Below are positions 57,376 through 64,000 of a stretch of 64,000 bases of DNA, one piece after another (within the stretch, counting starts at the first letter, position 1; every line of letters begins with the position of its first letter). The stretch covers positions 1,426,001 through 1,490,000 of the forward strand of contig NZ_OY760059.1 of the NCBI RefSeq assembly GCF_963662885.1, given 5' to 3'. The notes below the pieces were generated by a model that was not told where the DNA came from, did no database searches, and was given only the letters and a program-made list of their open reading frames with translations. This DNA is from an uncultured Pseudodesulfovibrio sp. (GTDB lineage Bacteria > Desulfobacterota > Desulfovibrionia > Desulfovibrionales > Desulfovibrionaceae). A program made the translations under genes and the position numbers.

Positions 57376-58629
57376 TTAAATAATCCAGATATCAATCAAC
57401 TCCGAGGCGTAGAGGCCTTCGGATTCGGCCGGGATCACGGCCAGTCCGTGGGCTTGGACAATGGTCCGCAACAGACCGGATTTGCCCAGCACAGGGTGGG
57501 CCAGGGGCGGCTGTCCGTCGCGCTCTTCAAGACGGATGCGAACGTAATCTTCTCGTCCGGGCTTGGAGGCCACATTACGGGCCAGTTCCGCCTTGCGCAG
57601 GCAGCGCCGGGTCAGGGAGAAGGCGCCTGCATCACCCATGAGGTGACGGATGAGCGGCAGGACCAGAAGGTGGACCACCACCAGGGCCGAGGTCACCTGT
57701 CCGGGCAGTCCGATGACGGGCTTGTTGCCCACGCGACCGAGGATGGTCGGCTTGCCGGGGCTGATGGCCACGCCATGGGCGAGAATTTTTGCATCGTCCA
57801 TGGCTTCGATGGCCTGGACCGTGAGGTCGCGAACTCCGATGGAGCTGCCGCCGGACAGCAGAATCATGTCGTTTTCGGCGATGGCCCGGGTCAGCGCCTG
57901 GCTCAGGCTCTCCAGATCGTCCTTGATGATGCCATAGGGCACGGCCTCTCCGCCCACCTGTTCGACCAGGGCGGCGATGGTGTGGGTGTTCACGTCGCGT
58001 ACCTGACCGGGCTTGGGCGTTTCGCCAACCTCGATAAGTTCGTCGCCGGTGGACAGGATGCCCACTTTGGGGCGTTTGCGCAGGGAAAGTTGTTCGAAGC
58101 CAAGAGCCGCGGCAAGGCCGATCTCCTGGGGGCGCAGGACCGTTCCGGGGAGCAGCGCCTCGGCACCCTGTTTGGCGTCTTCGCCACGCTGCATGACGTT
58201 TTCACCCGGGGCCACGGATTTTCGGATTTCGATGGTCCCGCCCACGGTTTCGTCCTGCATGGCCTGGGTGTGCTCAACCATGACCACGGCGTCCGCACCT
58301 TCGGGCAGCACGCCGCCGGTGGCGATGCGCGCACATTCGCCCGGCATGAGCACGGTGTCCGGCAACTTGTCGATAGGCAGGGCGGCCACACATTCCAGAT
58401 AGCCGGGGTTGGACTCACCGGCTCCGAACACATCGCGGGCGCTGACCGCGAATCCGTCCATGCAGGAGCGGTCGAGCAGGGGCCAGTCATGGGGCGCGAT
58501 GAGGCTGTCGGCCAGGACGCGCCCGGCCGCTTGGGCCAGGTTCACTGTTTCGGAGTCGAGCGGCACGAAGTCGCGCAGCAGCTTTTCGAACTCGGACCGG
58601 GAGATGATCGTGAAGAATCCGTGTTCCAT
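57376..58629 (-). CDS. moeA: Molybdopterin molybdenumtransferase
   Basis: A 417-aa MoeA enzyme inserting molybdate into adenylated molybdopterin in the cytoplasm. N-terminal segment (SRSEFEKLLRDFVPLDSETV), domain with PLLDRSCMDGFAVSARDVFG, the conserved PEGADAVVMVEHT, the catalytic GILSTGDELIEVGE and MILLSGGSSIGVRDLTVQAI, and the C-terminal domain IV. Start ATG 58629 lies 9 bases after argB, so the two are cotranscribed. It serves formate dehydrogenase (fdhA) and fits the molybdate genes at 59.8-61.9 kb. Confidence 0.96.
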   Translation of the reverse strand: MEHGFFTIISRSEFEKLLRDFVPLDSETVNLAQAAGRVLADSLIAPHDWPLLDRSCMDGFAVSARDVFGAGESNPGYLECVAALPIDKLPDTVLMPGECARIATGGVLPEGADAVVMVEHTQAMQDETVGGTIEIRKSVAPGENVMQRGEDAKQGAEALLPGTVLRPQEIGLAAALGFEQLSLRKRPKVGILSTGDELIEVGETPKPGQVRDVNTHTIAALVEQVGGEAVPYGIIKDDLESLSQALTRAIAENDMILLSGGSSIGVRDLTVQAIEAMDDAKILAHGVAISPGKPTILGRVGNKPVIGLPGQVTSALVVVHLLVLPLIRHLMGDAGAFSLTRRCLRKAELARNVASKPGREDYVRIRLEERDGQPPLAHPVLGKSGLLRTIVQAHGLAVIPAESEGLYASELIDIWII

Positions 58630-58638
58630 GTTTCCAGC

Positions 58639-59544
58639 CTAGTAGATGATCTCGGTTCCGATACCGGACTTGGTGAACAGTTCGAGCAGGATGCAGTTTT
58701 CCACCCGTCCGTCGATAATGGCGGATTTCTCTACTCCGGCCACGGCCTCGAGGCAGCAGGTGATTTTGGGAATCATGCCGCCTGTGACCACGCCCGAGCG
58801 GATGGCCTCAAAGGCCTCCTTGGCGGTCAGGGAGGTGATCAGTTCGCCCTCGGCGTCCAGCAGGCCGGGGACGTCGGTCAGAAGATACAGCCTCTTGGCT
58901 CCGAGCGCGGTGGCTACGGCCCCGGCCACGGAGTCGGCGTTGATGTTGTAGGTCGCGCCTTGCTCGTCCACGCCCACGGGCGCGATGACCGGGATGAACC
59001 CGTCGTTGAGCAGCGAATGGATGAGCTTGGTGTTGACCGAGGTGACCTCGCCGACCTTGCCCAGGTCGATGATTTCGGGCGGTGCGTCGGTCTTCTCGAC
59101 CGCCAGTTCCTTGGGCTCGGCCGTGATCAGCCGTCCGTCCTTGCCGGAAAGGCCTACAGCCTGGCCACCGTGCAGGTTGATCAGGTTGACGATCTCCTTG
59201 TTGACCTTGCCTACCAGAACCATTTCGACCACGTCCATGGTCGCCTGGTCCGTGACCCGGTAGCCCTCGCGGAAATGGGACTCGATGTTCAGGGCCTTGA
59301 GCATCTTGCCGATCTGCGGTCCGCCGCCGTGCACGACCACCGGGTTGATGCCGATGTATTTGAGCAGGATTATGTTCAGGGCGAAGGCGCGCTTGAGGTC
59401 CTCGTCGATCATGGCGTTGCCGCCGTACTTGATGACGATGGTCTTGCCGAAAAATTCAGTGATGAACGGCAGGGTCTCGATGATGGACTTGGCCTGAAGC
59501 TGGTACCGCTTCATGTCCCGTGCGCTGATGGACTCGTGTTTCAT
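58639..59544 (-). CDS. argB: Acetylglutamate kinase
   Basis: A 301-aa amino acid kinase for the second step of arginine synthesis. N-terminal helix for hexamer formation (the arginine-sensitive form: RYQLQAKSIIETLPFITEF), KTIVIKYGGNAMIDEDLKRA, NPVVVHGGGPQIGKMLKALN, FREGYRVTDQATMDVVEMVL, YNINADSVAGAVATALGAKR, GGMIPKITCCLEAVAGV. The N-terminal kinked helix suggests feedback inhibition by arginine. ATG 59544 after CAGGAGCCACCC. Only this arginine gene is in the window, upstream of moeA. Confidence 0.97.
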   Translation of the reverse strand: MKHESISARDMKRYQLQAKSIIETLPFITEFFGKTIVIKYGGNAMIDEDLKRAFALNIILLKYIGINPVVVHGGGPQIGKMLKALNIESHFREGYRVTDQATMDVVEMVLVGKVNKEIVNLINLHGGQAVGLSGKDGRLITAEPKELAVEKTDAPPEIIDLGKVGEVTSVNTKLIHSLLNDGFIPVIAPVGVDEQGATYNINADSVAGAVATALGAKRLYLLTDVPGLLDAEGELITSLTAKEAFEAIRSGVVTGGMIPKITCCLEAVAGVEKSAIIDGRVENCILLELFTKSGIGTEIIY

Positions 59545-59701
59545 GGGTGGCTCCTGGTTGCCGGAAAAGTACCGGAATCAGGATGAATTGTCGTGGAAAC
59601 ACGGCGGGAAGTCAATTGTGTCCTTGGCAAAGGCGCGTCACATGGCGCGGATTTTATCAAAAGCCTTTCGCGCTGGAGGCAAACACGTACGAAAAATTGT
59701 C

Positions 59702-59782
59702 GCAACGCAAACAGATTGCGGTTGCAGGCACCGTTCGGAGTCTGGTAAATCCTCCTAAAGTCCGAGGAAATTAACCAGAGGA
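59702..59782 (+). promoter_or_regulatory. Structured leader of the molybdate transporter gene
   Basis: Two possible stems: GCAACGCAA (59702-59710) with TTGCGGTTGC (59716-59725, one bulge), and TCTGGT (59741-59746) with ACCAGA (59774-59779) enclosing CCTC/GAGG. The 3' arm of the second covers the ribosome site CAGAGGA, so folding could block translation. It does not match the molybdenum cofactor riboswitch motif as I know it. Confidence 0.4.
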
Positions 59783-59789
59783 TAACCGC

Positions 59790-60983
59790 ATGCGACTGAG
59801 CTTCAACAGGATGGAATGGGCGGGCTCCATGGGCGACCTGGGGACCCTGCTGCCGCTGGCCTTCGGCATGATCATGATCAACGGACTGTCGGCCACCGGG
59901 CTGTTTCTGACCGTTGGGCTCATGTACCTCGTGGCCGGGGTCTACTACCGGGTGCCTATCGCGGTGCAGCCCATGAAGGTTATCTCGGCCTACGCCATCG
60001 GCCTGGCCCTGTCGCCGCAGGTTATCACGGCTTCAGGCATCCTGCTGGCAGTGATTCTCCTTTTTCTCGGCACTACGGGGTTGGTGGACAAGGTGGCCCG
60101 GATGGTGCCCAAAGCGGTCATCCGGGGCGTACAATTGTCTACCGGTATCCTGCTGCTGTCCAAGGGCGTTTTTCTCATCGTTGGCAAGAACCCGCTCCAG
60201 CTCATGACCGGTACGGCCGAGCCGTTCCTGCTCATTCAATCCATCGGTCCGGTGCCCATGTCCATCATCACCGGCGTGGTCTTCGGTCTCGTCACCCTGC
60301 TGTTGCTGCGTAGCAATCGTTTTCCGGCGGGGTTGGTCGTTGTCGTCGCAGGCGCTGTTTTCGGCACCCTGTTCGGTGCCTGGCGTGAGCTTGTCGACAT
60401 GCAGGTGGGGGTGCACATGCCAGAGATAATGCCTTTTGGCATCCCGACCCTGCCGGATTTCAGCTTTGCCTTGCTCGCCCTGGTAGCTCCGCAGATTCCC
60501 ATGACCATGGGCAATGCTGTCATCGCCAGTCGGGATTTGAGCTTCGAGTACTTCGGCAACGAGAGCCGCCGCGTTACGGACCGCGCCCTGTGCATCTCCA
60601 TGGGGCTGGCCAACGTGTTCGCGGCCCTGGTGGGGGGCATGCCTGTTTGCCATGGCGCGGGCGGCCTTGCCGCGCATTATACCTTCGGGGCGCGCACCGC
60701 CGGTTCCAATGTCATTATCGGGGCGCTCTTCGTGATCCTGGCCGTGCTCCTCGGCCCGCAGGCCATCAACGTTTTGCACCTGTTGCCCATGGGTGTTCTC
60801 GGCATGCTTCTCTTCTTTGCAGGAGCCCAGCTCGCCCTGACCATCCAGGACATTCAGACCCGGTCCGGCCTGTTCGTCATGATGGTCATGCTGGGCATCA
60901 CCATGGCCTCGAATCTGGCCTGGGGTTTCGGGGTGGGGCTTGCCCTGAACTGGATCATCGAACGCGGACGCATCTCGGTCTAA
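59790..60983 (+). CDS. MOT1-type molybdate (or sulfate) transporter
   Basis: A 397-aa membrane protein with ten or so helices of the MOT1/SulP-related group. Signatures: AGSMGDLGTLLPLAFGMIMI, YYRVPIAVQPMKVISAYAIG, and the conserved MPVCHGAGGLAAHYTFGART. MOT1 proteins import molybdate with high affinity; sulfate import is the other option. The next gene encodes a molybdenum-storage-like protein, which favours molybdate or tungstate. ATG 59790 has AGAGGATAACC, possibly folded into a leader stem. Confidence 0.88.
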   Translation: MRLSFNRMEWAGSMGDLGTLLPLAFGMIMINGLSATGLFLTVGLMYLVAGVYYRVPIAVQPMKVISAYAIGLALSPQVITASGILLAVILLFLGTTGLVDKVARMVPKAVIRGVQLSTGILLLSKGVFLIVGKNPLQLMTGTAEPFLLIQSIGPVPMSIITGVVFGLVTLLLLRSNRFPAGLVVVVAGAVFGTLFGAWRELVDMQVGVHMPEIMPFGIPTLPDFSFALLALVAPQIPMTMGNAVIASRDLSFEYFGNESRRVTDRALCISMGLANVFAALVGGMPVCHGAGGLAAHYTFGARTAGSNVIIGALFVILAVLLGPQAINVLHLLPMGVLGMLLFFAGAQLALTIQDIQTRSGLFVMMVMLGITMASNLAWGFGVGLALNWIIERGRISV

Positions 60984-61082
60984 GCATAGTGCTCGAACGA
61001 GCCTAATCCCAAACGGCTTGCCATTTTGCCTCAGTAAGGTACATTAGTTGTGTATTTCTAATTCTATCTGGAGGAAAAGCGC

Positions 61083-61934
61083 ATGGGCAAGCTGATAAAG
61101 GAAAAGGACGACAAGGGACGGCTGCACATCGACACGCCGCTCATGGGCGAATCACTGGTAGACCGGACCCTGCTCAAGAGCACCGAGGCGGGCGAGTATT
61201 TTCGCATGCAACCGGACGTCAACGTGCTCAAGATCGGCGGCCAATCCATCATGGATCGCGGCGCCAAGGCGCTGTTCCCCATCCTTGACGAGTTGGTAAA
61301 GGCCAAGGAAAAGCACAAGATCCTGCTCATGTGCGGGGGAGGCACCCGGGCCCGCCACGTTTACTCCATCGGTGTGGACCTGGGTATGCCCACCGGCGTC
61401 CTGTCCAAGCTCGGAGACAAGGTTTCAGCCCAGAACGCTGAAATGCTTTCAGTCCTGCTGGCCAAGCATGGCGGGGCCATGATCGGTCACGGCGCGCATC
61501 TGGAGCAGCTGCACATGTACTGCCAGCTCGGCTATCTGCCCATCACCACCGGCATTCCGCCTTACGGATTTTTCGAGCACCCGGCTGAACACGGCTCCAT
61601 TCCGCCGCACAGGACCGACTCCGGCGCCTTCCTCCTAGCCGAGAACATTGGCGCGCGCTCGCTCATATTCCTCAAGGACGAGAAGGGGATGTTCGAGAGC
61701 GACCCAAAAAAGGCCAAGAACCGGGACGCACTGAAGTTTTATGACAAGATCCATGTGGACGAACTGCTCAAGCTCGACCTCGACGACCTCATCGTCGAAC
61801 GTCCGGTCCTGACCTTCCTCAAGAATGCCAAGACCCTCAAGTCGTTCCAGATCATCGACGTTCTCAGGCATCCCGAACATCTGCACGCAGCCCTCGACGG
61901 CGAACACGTCGGGACGATCATCTATAAGGATTAG
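61083..61934 (+). CDS. Molybdenum storage protein-like subunit (amino acid kinase fold)
   Basis: A 283-aa protein of the UMP-kinase-like MosA/MosB family: VLKIGGQSIMDRGAKALFPI, ILLMCGGGTRARHVYSIGVD, LGMPTGVLSKLGDKVSAQNA, GIPPYGFFEHPAEHGSIPPHR, TDSGAFLLAENIGARSLIF, LHAALDGEHVGTIIYK. In Azotobacter the paired subunits form a cage that stores molybdate or tungstate as polyoxometalate, using ATP. Only one subunit gene is visible here, 99 bases after a MOT1-type transporter. Whether a homomeric cage forms is not known. ATG 61083 with GGAGGAAAAGCGC. Confidence 0.9.
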   Translation: MGKLIKEKDDKGRLHIDTPLMGESLVDRTLLKSTEAGEYFRMQPDVNVLKIGGQSIMDRGAKALFPILDELVKAKEKHKILLMCGGGTRARHVYSIGVDLGMPTGVLSKLGDKVSAQNAEMLSVLLAKHGGAMIGHGAHLEQLHMYCQLGYLPITTGIPPYGFFEHPAEHGSIPPHRTDSGAFLLAENIGARSLIFLKDEKGMFESDPKKAKNRDALKFYDKIHVDELLKLDLDDLIVERPVLTFLKNAKTLKSFQIIDVLRHPEHLHAALDGEHVGTIIYKD

Positions 61935-61999
61935 CCTCCGGCTTGCATCCTTTTCCAGACTTCTTGTCGCTGCTACGCAGGGTGTGGACACCAAAAAAA

Positions 62000-62031
62000 G
62001 CCTCCGACTCAAATTGAGTCGGAGGCCTTTC
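62000..62031. terminator. Terminator after the molybdenum-storage-like gene
   Basis: Perfect 13-base stem GCCTCCGACTCAA / TTGAGTCGGAGGC, preceded by seven A and followed by CTTTCTTC; can work on both strands. Confidence 0.9.
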
Positions 62032-62146
62032 TTCTCCCTTAATTGACTGCTGCCTATTTGTCCCCAGGACAGGTTTCATCCCCTTCGTTCAAATCCTCTA
62101 TCCGGCGGATTTGTCCAGGTGGTGCCGCTTGCCCTCAGAAGACTTT

Positions 62147-62359
62147 TCAGCACGCAGCGCGCTTGCCTTCACTTCCCTCACCGTCACGGGTGATGTAGAC
62201 GATCTCGGCTCCGGTGTGCTTGGCAAGTTCGTTGAGTTCGCACTTGCGGATACGCTTGGCATAGATCTTCAGATCGCCGCCCTGTACGCCGACTACGCGA
62301 AACCTCGGCTTCTTGGTCCCTTCTTCGGAACGCATACGTTCACGCACGAAAATCTTCAT
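62147..62359 (-). CDS. Small basic hypothetical protein
   Basis: A 70-aa product from ATG 62359 after AAGGAGGCAATC, a strong site. It reads MKIFVRERMRSEEGTKKPRF, RVVGVQGGDLKIYAKRIRKC, ELNELAKHTGAEIVYITRDG. A small beta-alpha-beta unit is likely. No family is recognised. It is divergent from the PadR gene and probably controlled by the operator between them. Confidence 0.7.
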   Translation of the reverse strand: MKIFVRERMRSEEGTKKPRFRVVGVQGGDLKIYAKRIRKCELNELAKHTGAEIVYITRDGEGSEGKRAAC

Positions 62360-62384
62360 GATTGCCTCCTTGGTTGTGCCTCAT

Positions 62385-62415
62385 AGGATAATTGTCTATA
62401 CTGTATATATATCCT
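62385..62415. promoter_or_regulatory. Possible PadR operator/promoter region
   Basis: AGGATA (62385-62390) with TATCCT (62410-62415), enclosing TATAC-T-GTATA (62397-62407), in the only AT-rich spot between the divergent 70-aa gene and the PadR gene. Confidence 0.4.
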
Positions 62416-62449
62416 CTAAGCACATATAGTCAAGAAGGACTTTTCAAAA

Positions 62450-62794
62450 ATGTCGAAAAAAGTGGGCGGCTCCAAGCCGCAACGGTATGTACAGCCCTCC
62501 CTGCTCATGGCCCTCAAGGCCGGACCTTCGTACGGATACCAACTTATCCAGACCATCGGCGAGTATGGTTTCCTGAGCGGTGACGCGCCTCCGGGCATGA
62601 TCTACCGCCACCTGCGCCAGATGGACGAGGAGGGGCTGGTGGTCTCCAGTTGGGACAGTGAGGGCGACGGCCCGGCCAAGCGGGTCTATTCGGTCACCGA
62701 TGAAGGGCTTGAAGTCCTGGAGGCGTGGATCCTGCACATGGAAAAGCAGCGCGACCGGCTGGACGGATTCATACGGCGCTATCGGGAGTCGTAG
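62450..62794 (+). CDS. PadR family transcriptional regulator
   Basis: A 114-aa winged-helix regulator: RYVQPSLLMALKAGPSYGYQ, LIQTIGEYGFLSGDAPPGMI, YRHLRQMDEEGLVVSSWDSE, the wing GPAKRVYSVTDEGLEVLEAW and a C-terminal dimerisation helix. PadR proteins repress nearby genes in response to small molecules. The likely targets are the divergent 70-aa gene and itself. ATG 62450 after AGAAGGACTTTTC. Confidence 0.92.
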   Translation: MSKKVGGSKPQRYVQPSLLMALKAGPSYGYQLIQTIGEYGFLSGDAPPGMIYRHLRQMDEEGLVVSSWDSEGDGPAKRVYSVTDEGLEVLEAWILHMEKQRDRLDGFIRRYRES

Positions 62795-62996
62795 GGGGAT
62801 ACCCTCGAATGGAGTAGGTCAGGAAAGGATGCGCCGGTACAGGGCGCGTTCCCAGCAGCCTGAAATCAAGGCGGCGATCCCATGGGCCATGCCCAGGGAG
62901 CGGAGTCTGCAATAGACATGCAGGGGATTGAGCCTGTGTTGCAGGCGGGATCGAATATCAGTCATGCCTTCTTATCGGCCTGACGCGTCAGGTCGA

Positions 62997-64000
62997 TTAG
63001 GGGGCGGGGTTGATATTGACGATGTAAAAGCGCGCCAGGACCAGGATGGCCAGGGCGCAGGCGAAGCCGCCCCAGAACACGGCGTCCATGCCGCCCAATG
63101 CGTACAAGCCGCCCATGACCATGGGGGCCACTGTCTGGGCCAGGCGCAGGAGCAGTCCGTTGGCGGCCATGAACGCGCCGCGCTGCTCCATGGGCGCGAT
63201 GGTCGTCAGCATGGTCATGACCGTGGGGATGTTCAGTCCCTGGGCCAGTCCGAAACAGATGACCGGCGGGATGGTCAGCAGCAGGGTCGGCGCATGCGGC
63301 GTGAAGATCATGCACAGGCCGTAAAAAATGGCGGCCGCCGTGAGCAGAGTCCGTTGTCCGAAACGCTGGGTCAGCCGCCCCAGCTGGAACGAGGCCAGCC
63401 CGGTGAAGCCCGAGGCGGCCAAAAAGACCAGCCCGATGGTCGCGGGTGAGGCCGAGAACCGGTGACTGAGCAGCAGGGGCAGGTAGGTGATCAGCGGCCC
63501 GTAGAGAATGATGAAGGTGAGCAGGGTCGTGGCGAACAGAGCCATTGCCTCGCGCGTCTTCATCCTTGCCAGGGCTGCCGCGAAATATTCCTTGAGGCTT
63601 CCGGACTTCTTGGGCTCCGGGGTGTGCATAAAGAACAGGATGGCCAGCCCCAGCGGGATGGCCAGCAGGGGCAGAAGGAACGGATAGTTCCAGCCCAGCA
63701 GGGCGAGTACGCCGCCGATGGCCGGGTAGCCCGCCGTGCCCATGGCCAGGACCGAGGCGTTGTAGCCCATGGCCTGTCCGCGTTCCGCACCGCTGAATAG
63801 GTCGCCGATCATGGTCGAGTAGAGCACGCCCAGCGGGGCCGCGCCTATGCCTTGGAAAAAGCGCAGTATCAGAAGCTGGTCCATGGTCCGGGCGAAAAAA
63901 CAGGCGAAGCCGAAGCCGCTGAACACGAACAGCGAGGGGACCAGGAGAATCTTGCGGCCCATGCGGTCGGCCATGATCCCGACCAATGGCGAAAAGATCA
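62997..64000 (-). CDS. Major facilitator superfamily transporter (N-terminal part cut by the right edge)
   Basis: The frame is open to the window end; the visible part begins within the helix 2-3 loop, FSPLVGIMADRMGRK, the MFS signature, so about 60 residues are missing. Ten helices are visible (VFSGFGFACFFARTMDQLLI, the second-half motif FQLGRLTQRFGQRTLL). The pattern is that of the drug-efflux (DHA1) group; the substrate is unknown. The stop codon is at 62997. Confidence 0.9.
   Translation of the reverse strand, partial: IFSPLVGIMADRMGRKILLVPSLFVFSGFGFACFFARTMDQLLILRFFQGIGAAPLGVLYSTMIGDLFSGAERGQAMGYNASVLAMGTAGYPAIGGVLALLGWNYPFLLPLLAIPLGLAILFFMHTPEPKKSGSLKEYFAAALARMKTREAMALFATTLLTFIILYGPLITYLPLLLSHRFSASPATIGLVFLAASGFTGLASFQLGRLTQRFGQRTLLTAAAIFYGLCMIFTPHAPTLLLTIPPVICFGLAQGLNIPTVMTMLTTIAPMEQRGAFMAANGLLLRLAQTVAPMVMGGLYALGGMDAVFWGGFACALAILVLARFYIVNINPAP

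Overview
The window looks like a chromosomal piece of a sulfate-reducing deltaproteobacterium of the Desulfovibrionaceae (Desulfovibrio/Pseudodesulfovibrio type). Evidence: GC-rich coding DNA, a periplasmic Tat-exported formate dehydrogenase, a SahR-type regulator in front of ahcY, many ATPase-dependent (sigma-54) features, and a choline trimethylamine-lyase whose active-site residues fall on exactly the numbers known for the Desulfovibrio alaskensis enzyme (Tyr208, Asp216, Phe395, Cys489, Glu491, Thr502, Gly821; 846 aa). The species cannot be named from sequence reading alone.

Layout. 1-6.5 kb: envelope and secreted proteins (AsmA fragment, DUF805, RlpA, a 920-aa orphan lipoprotein) and a tRNA-Glu. 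6.9-10.6 kb: a chemoreceptor with a four-cysteine PAS domain and a DUF389 membrane protein. 10.7-14.8 kb: formate dehydrogenase fdhA-fdhB (minus strand), the Cys form, with a small upstream gene. 15.7-30.4 kb: one long plus-strand operon for a choline-degrading bacterial microcompartment (BMC): CutC and its activase CutD, CoA-acylating aldehyde dehydrogenase, a second aldehyde dehydrogenase homologue without its catalytic cysteine, PduL phosphotransacylase, EutJ- and EutP-like proteins, a PduS/RnfC-like flavo-iron-sulfur protein, and eight shell proteins (three BMC-T, three hexameric BMC-H including one with a nucleic-acid-binding-like tail, one EutS-like, one EutN-type pentamer). Choline would be split to trimethylamine and acetaldehyde; acetaldehyde goes to acetyl-CoA and acetyl phosphate. 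No alcohol dehydrogenase is encoded in the locus.

30.4-46.7 kb: two minus-strand transporters (YitT, EamA), a sigma-54 activator, an EamA transporter with a small winged-helix-like protein, a degenerate and an intact alkaline-phosphatase-superfamily protein and a BCCT transporter, facing a plus-strand group of OsmC-like protein, dihydrolipoamide dehydrogenase, GcvH, lipoyl synthase, MerR regulator and a GltD-like oxidoreductase. The space between the two groups (40.2-41.1 kb) holds two divergent sigma-54 promoters, each with two CGACA-N4-TGTCG-type dyads at nearly the same distances; the same dyad, in perfect form, lies in front of the sigma-54 activator gene. This looks like a small dedicated regulon and is the best candidate for an undescribed system: uptake of an unknown zwitterion coupled to a lipoyl-dependent redox module.

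46.7-64 kb: housekeeping and accessory genes: tRNA-Gln/tRNA-Glu, a DciA-like DUF721 protein, universal stress protein between two paralogous PEGA lipoproteins, sahR-ahcY with a visible operator, a glycosyltransferase pair, argB-moeA, a MOT1-type molybdate transporter followed by a molybdenum-storage-protein-like kinase-fold protein, a PadR regulator, and an MFS transporter cut by the window end.
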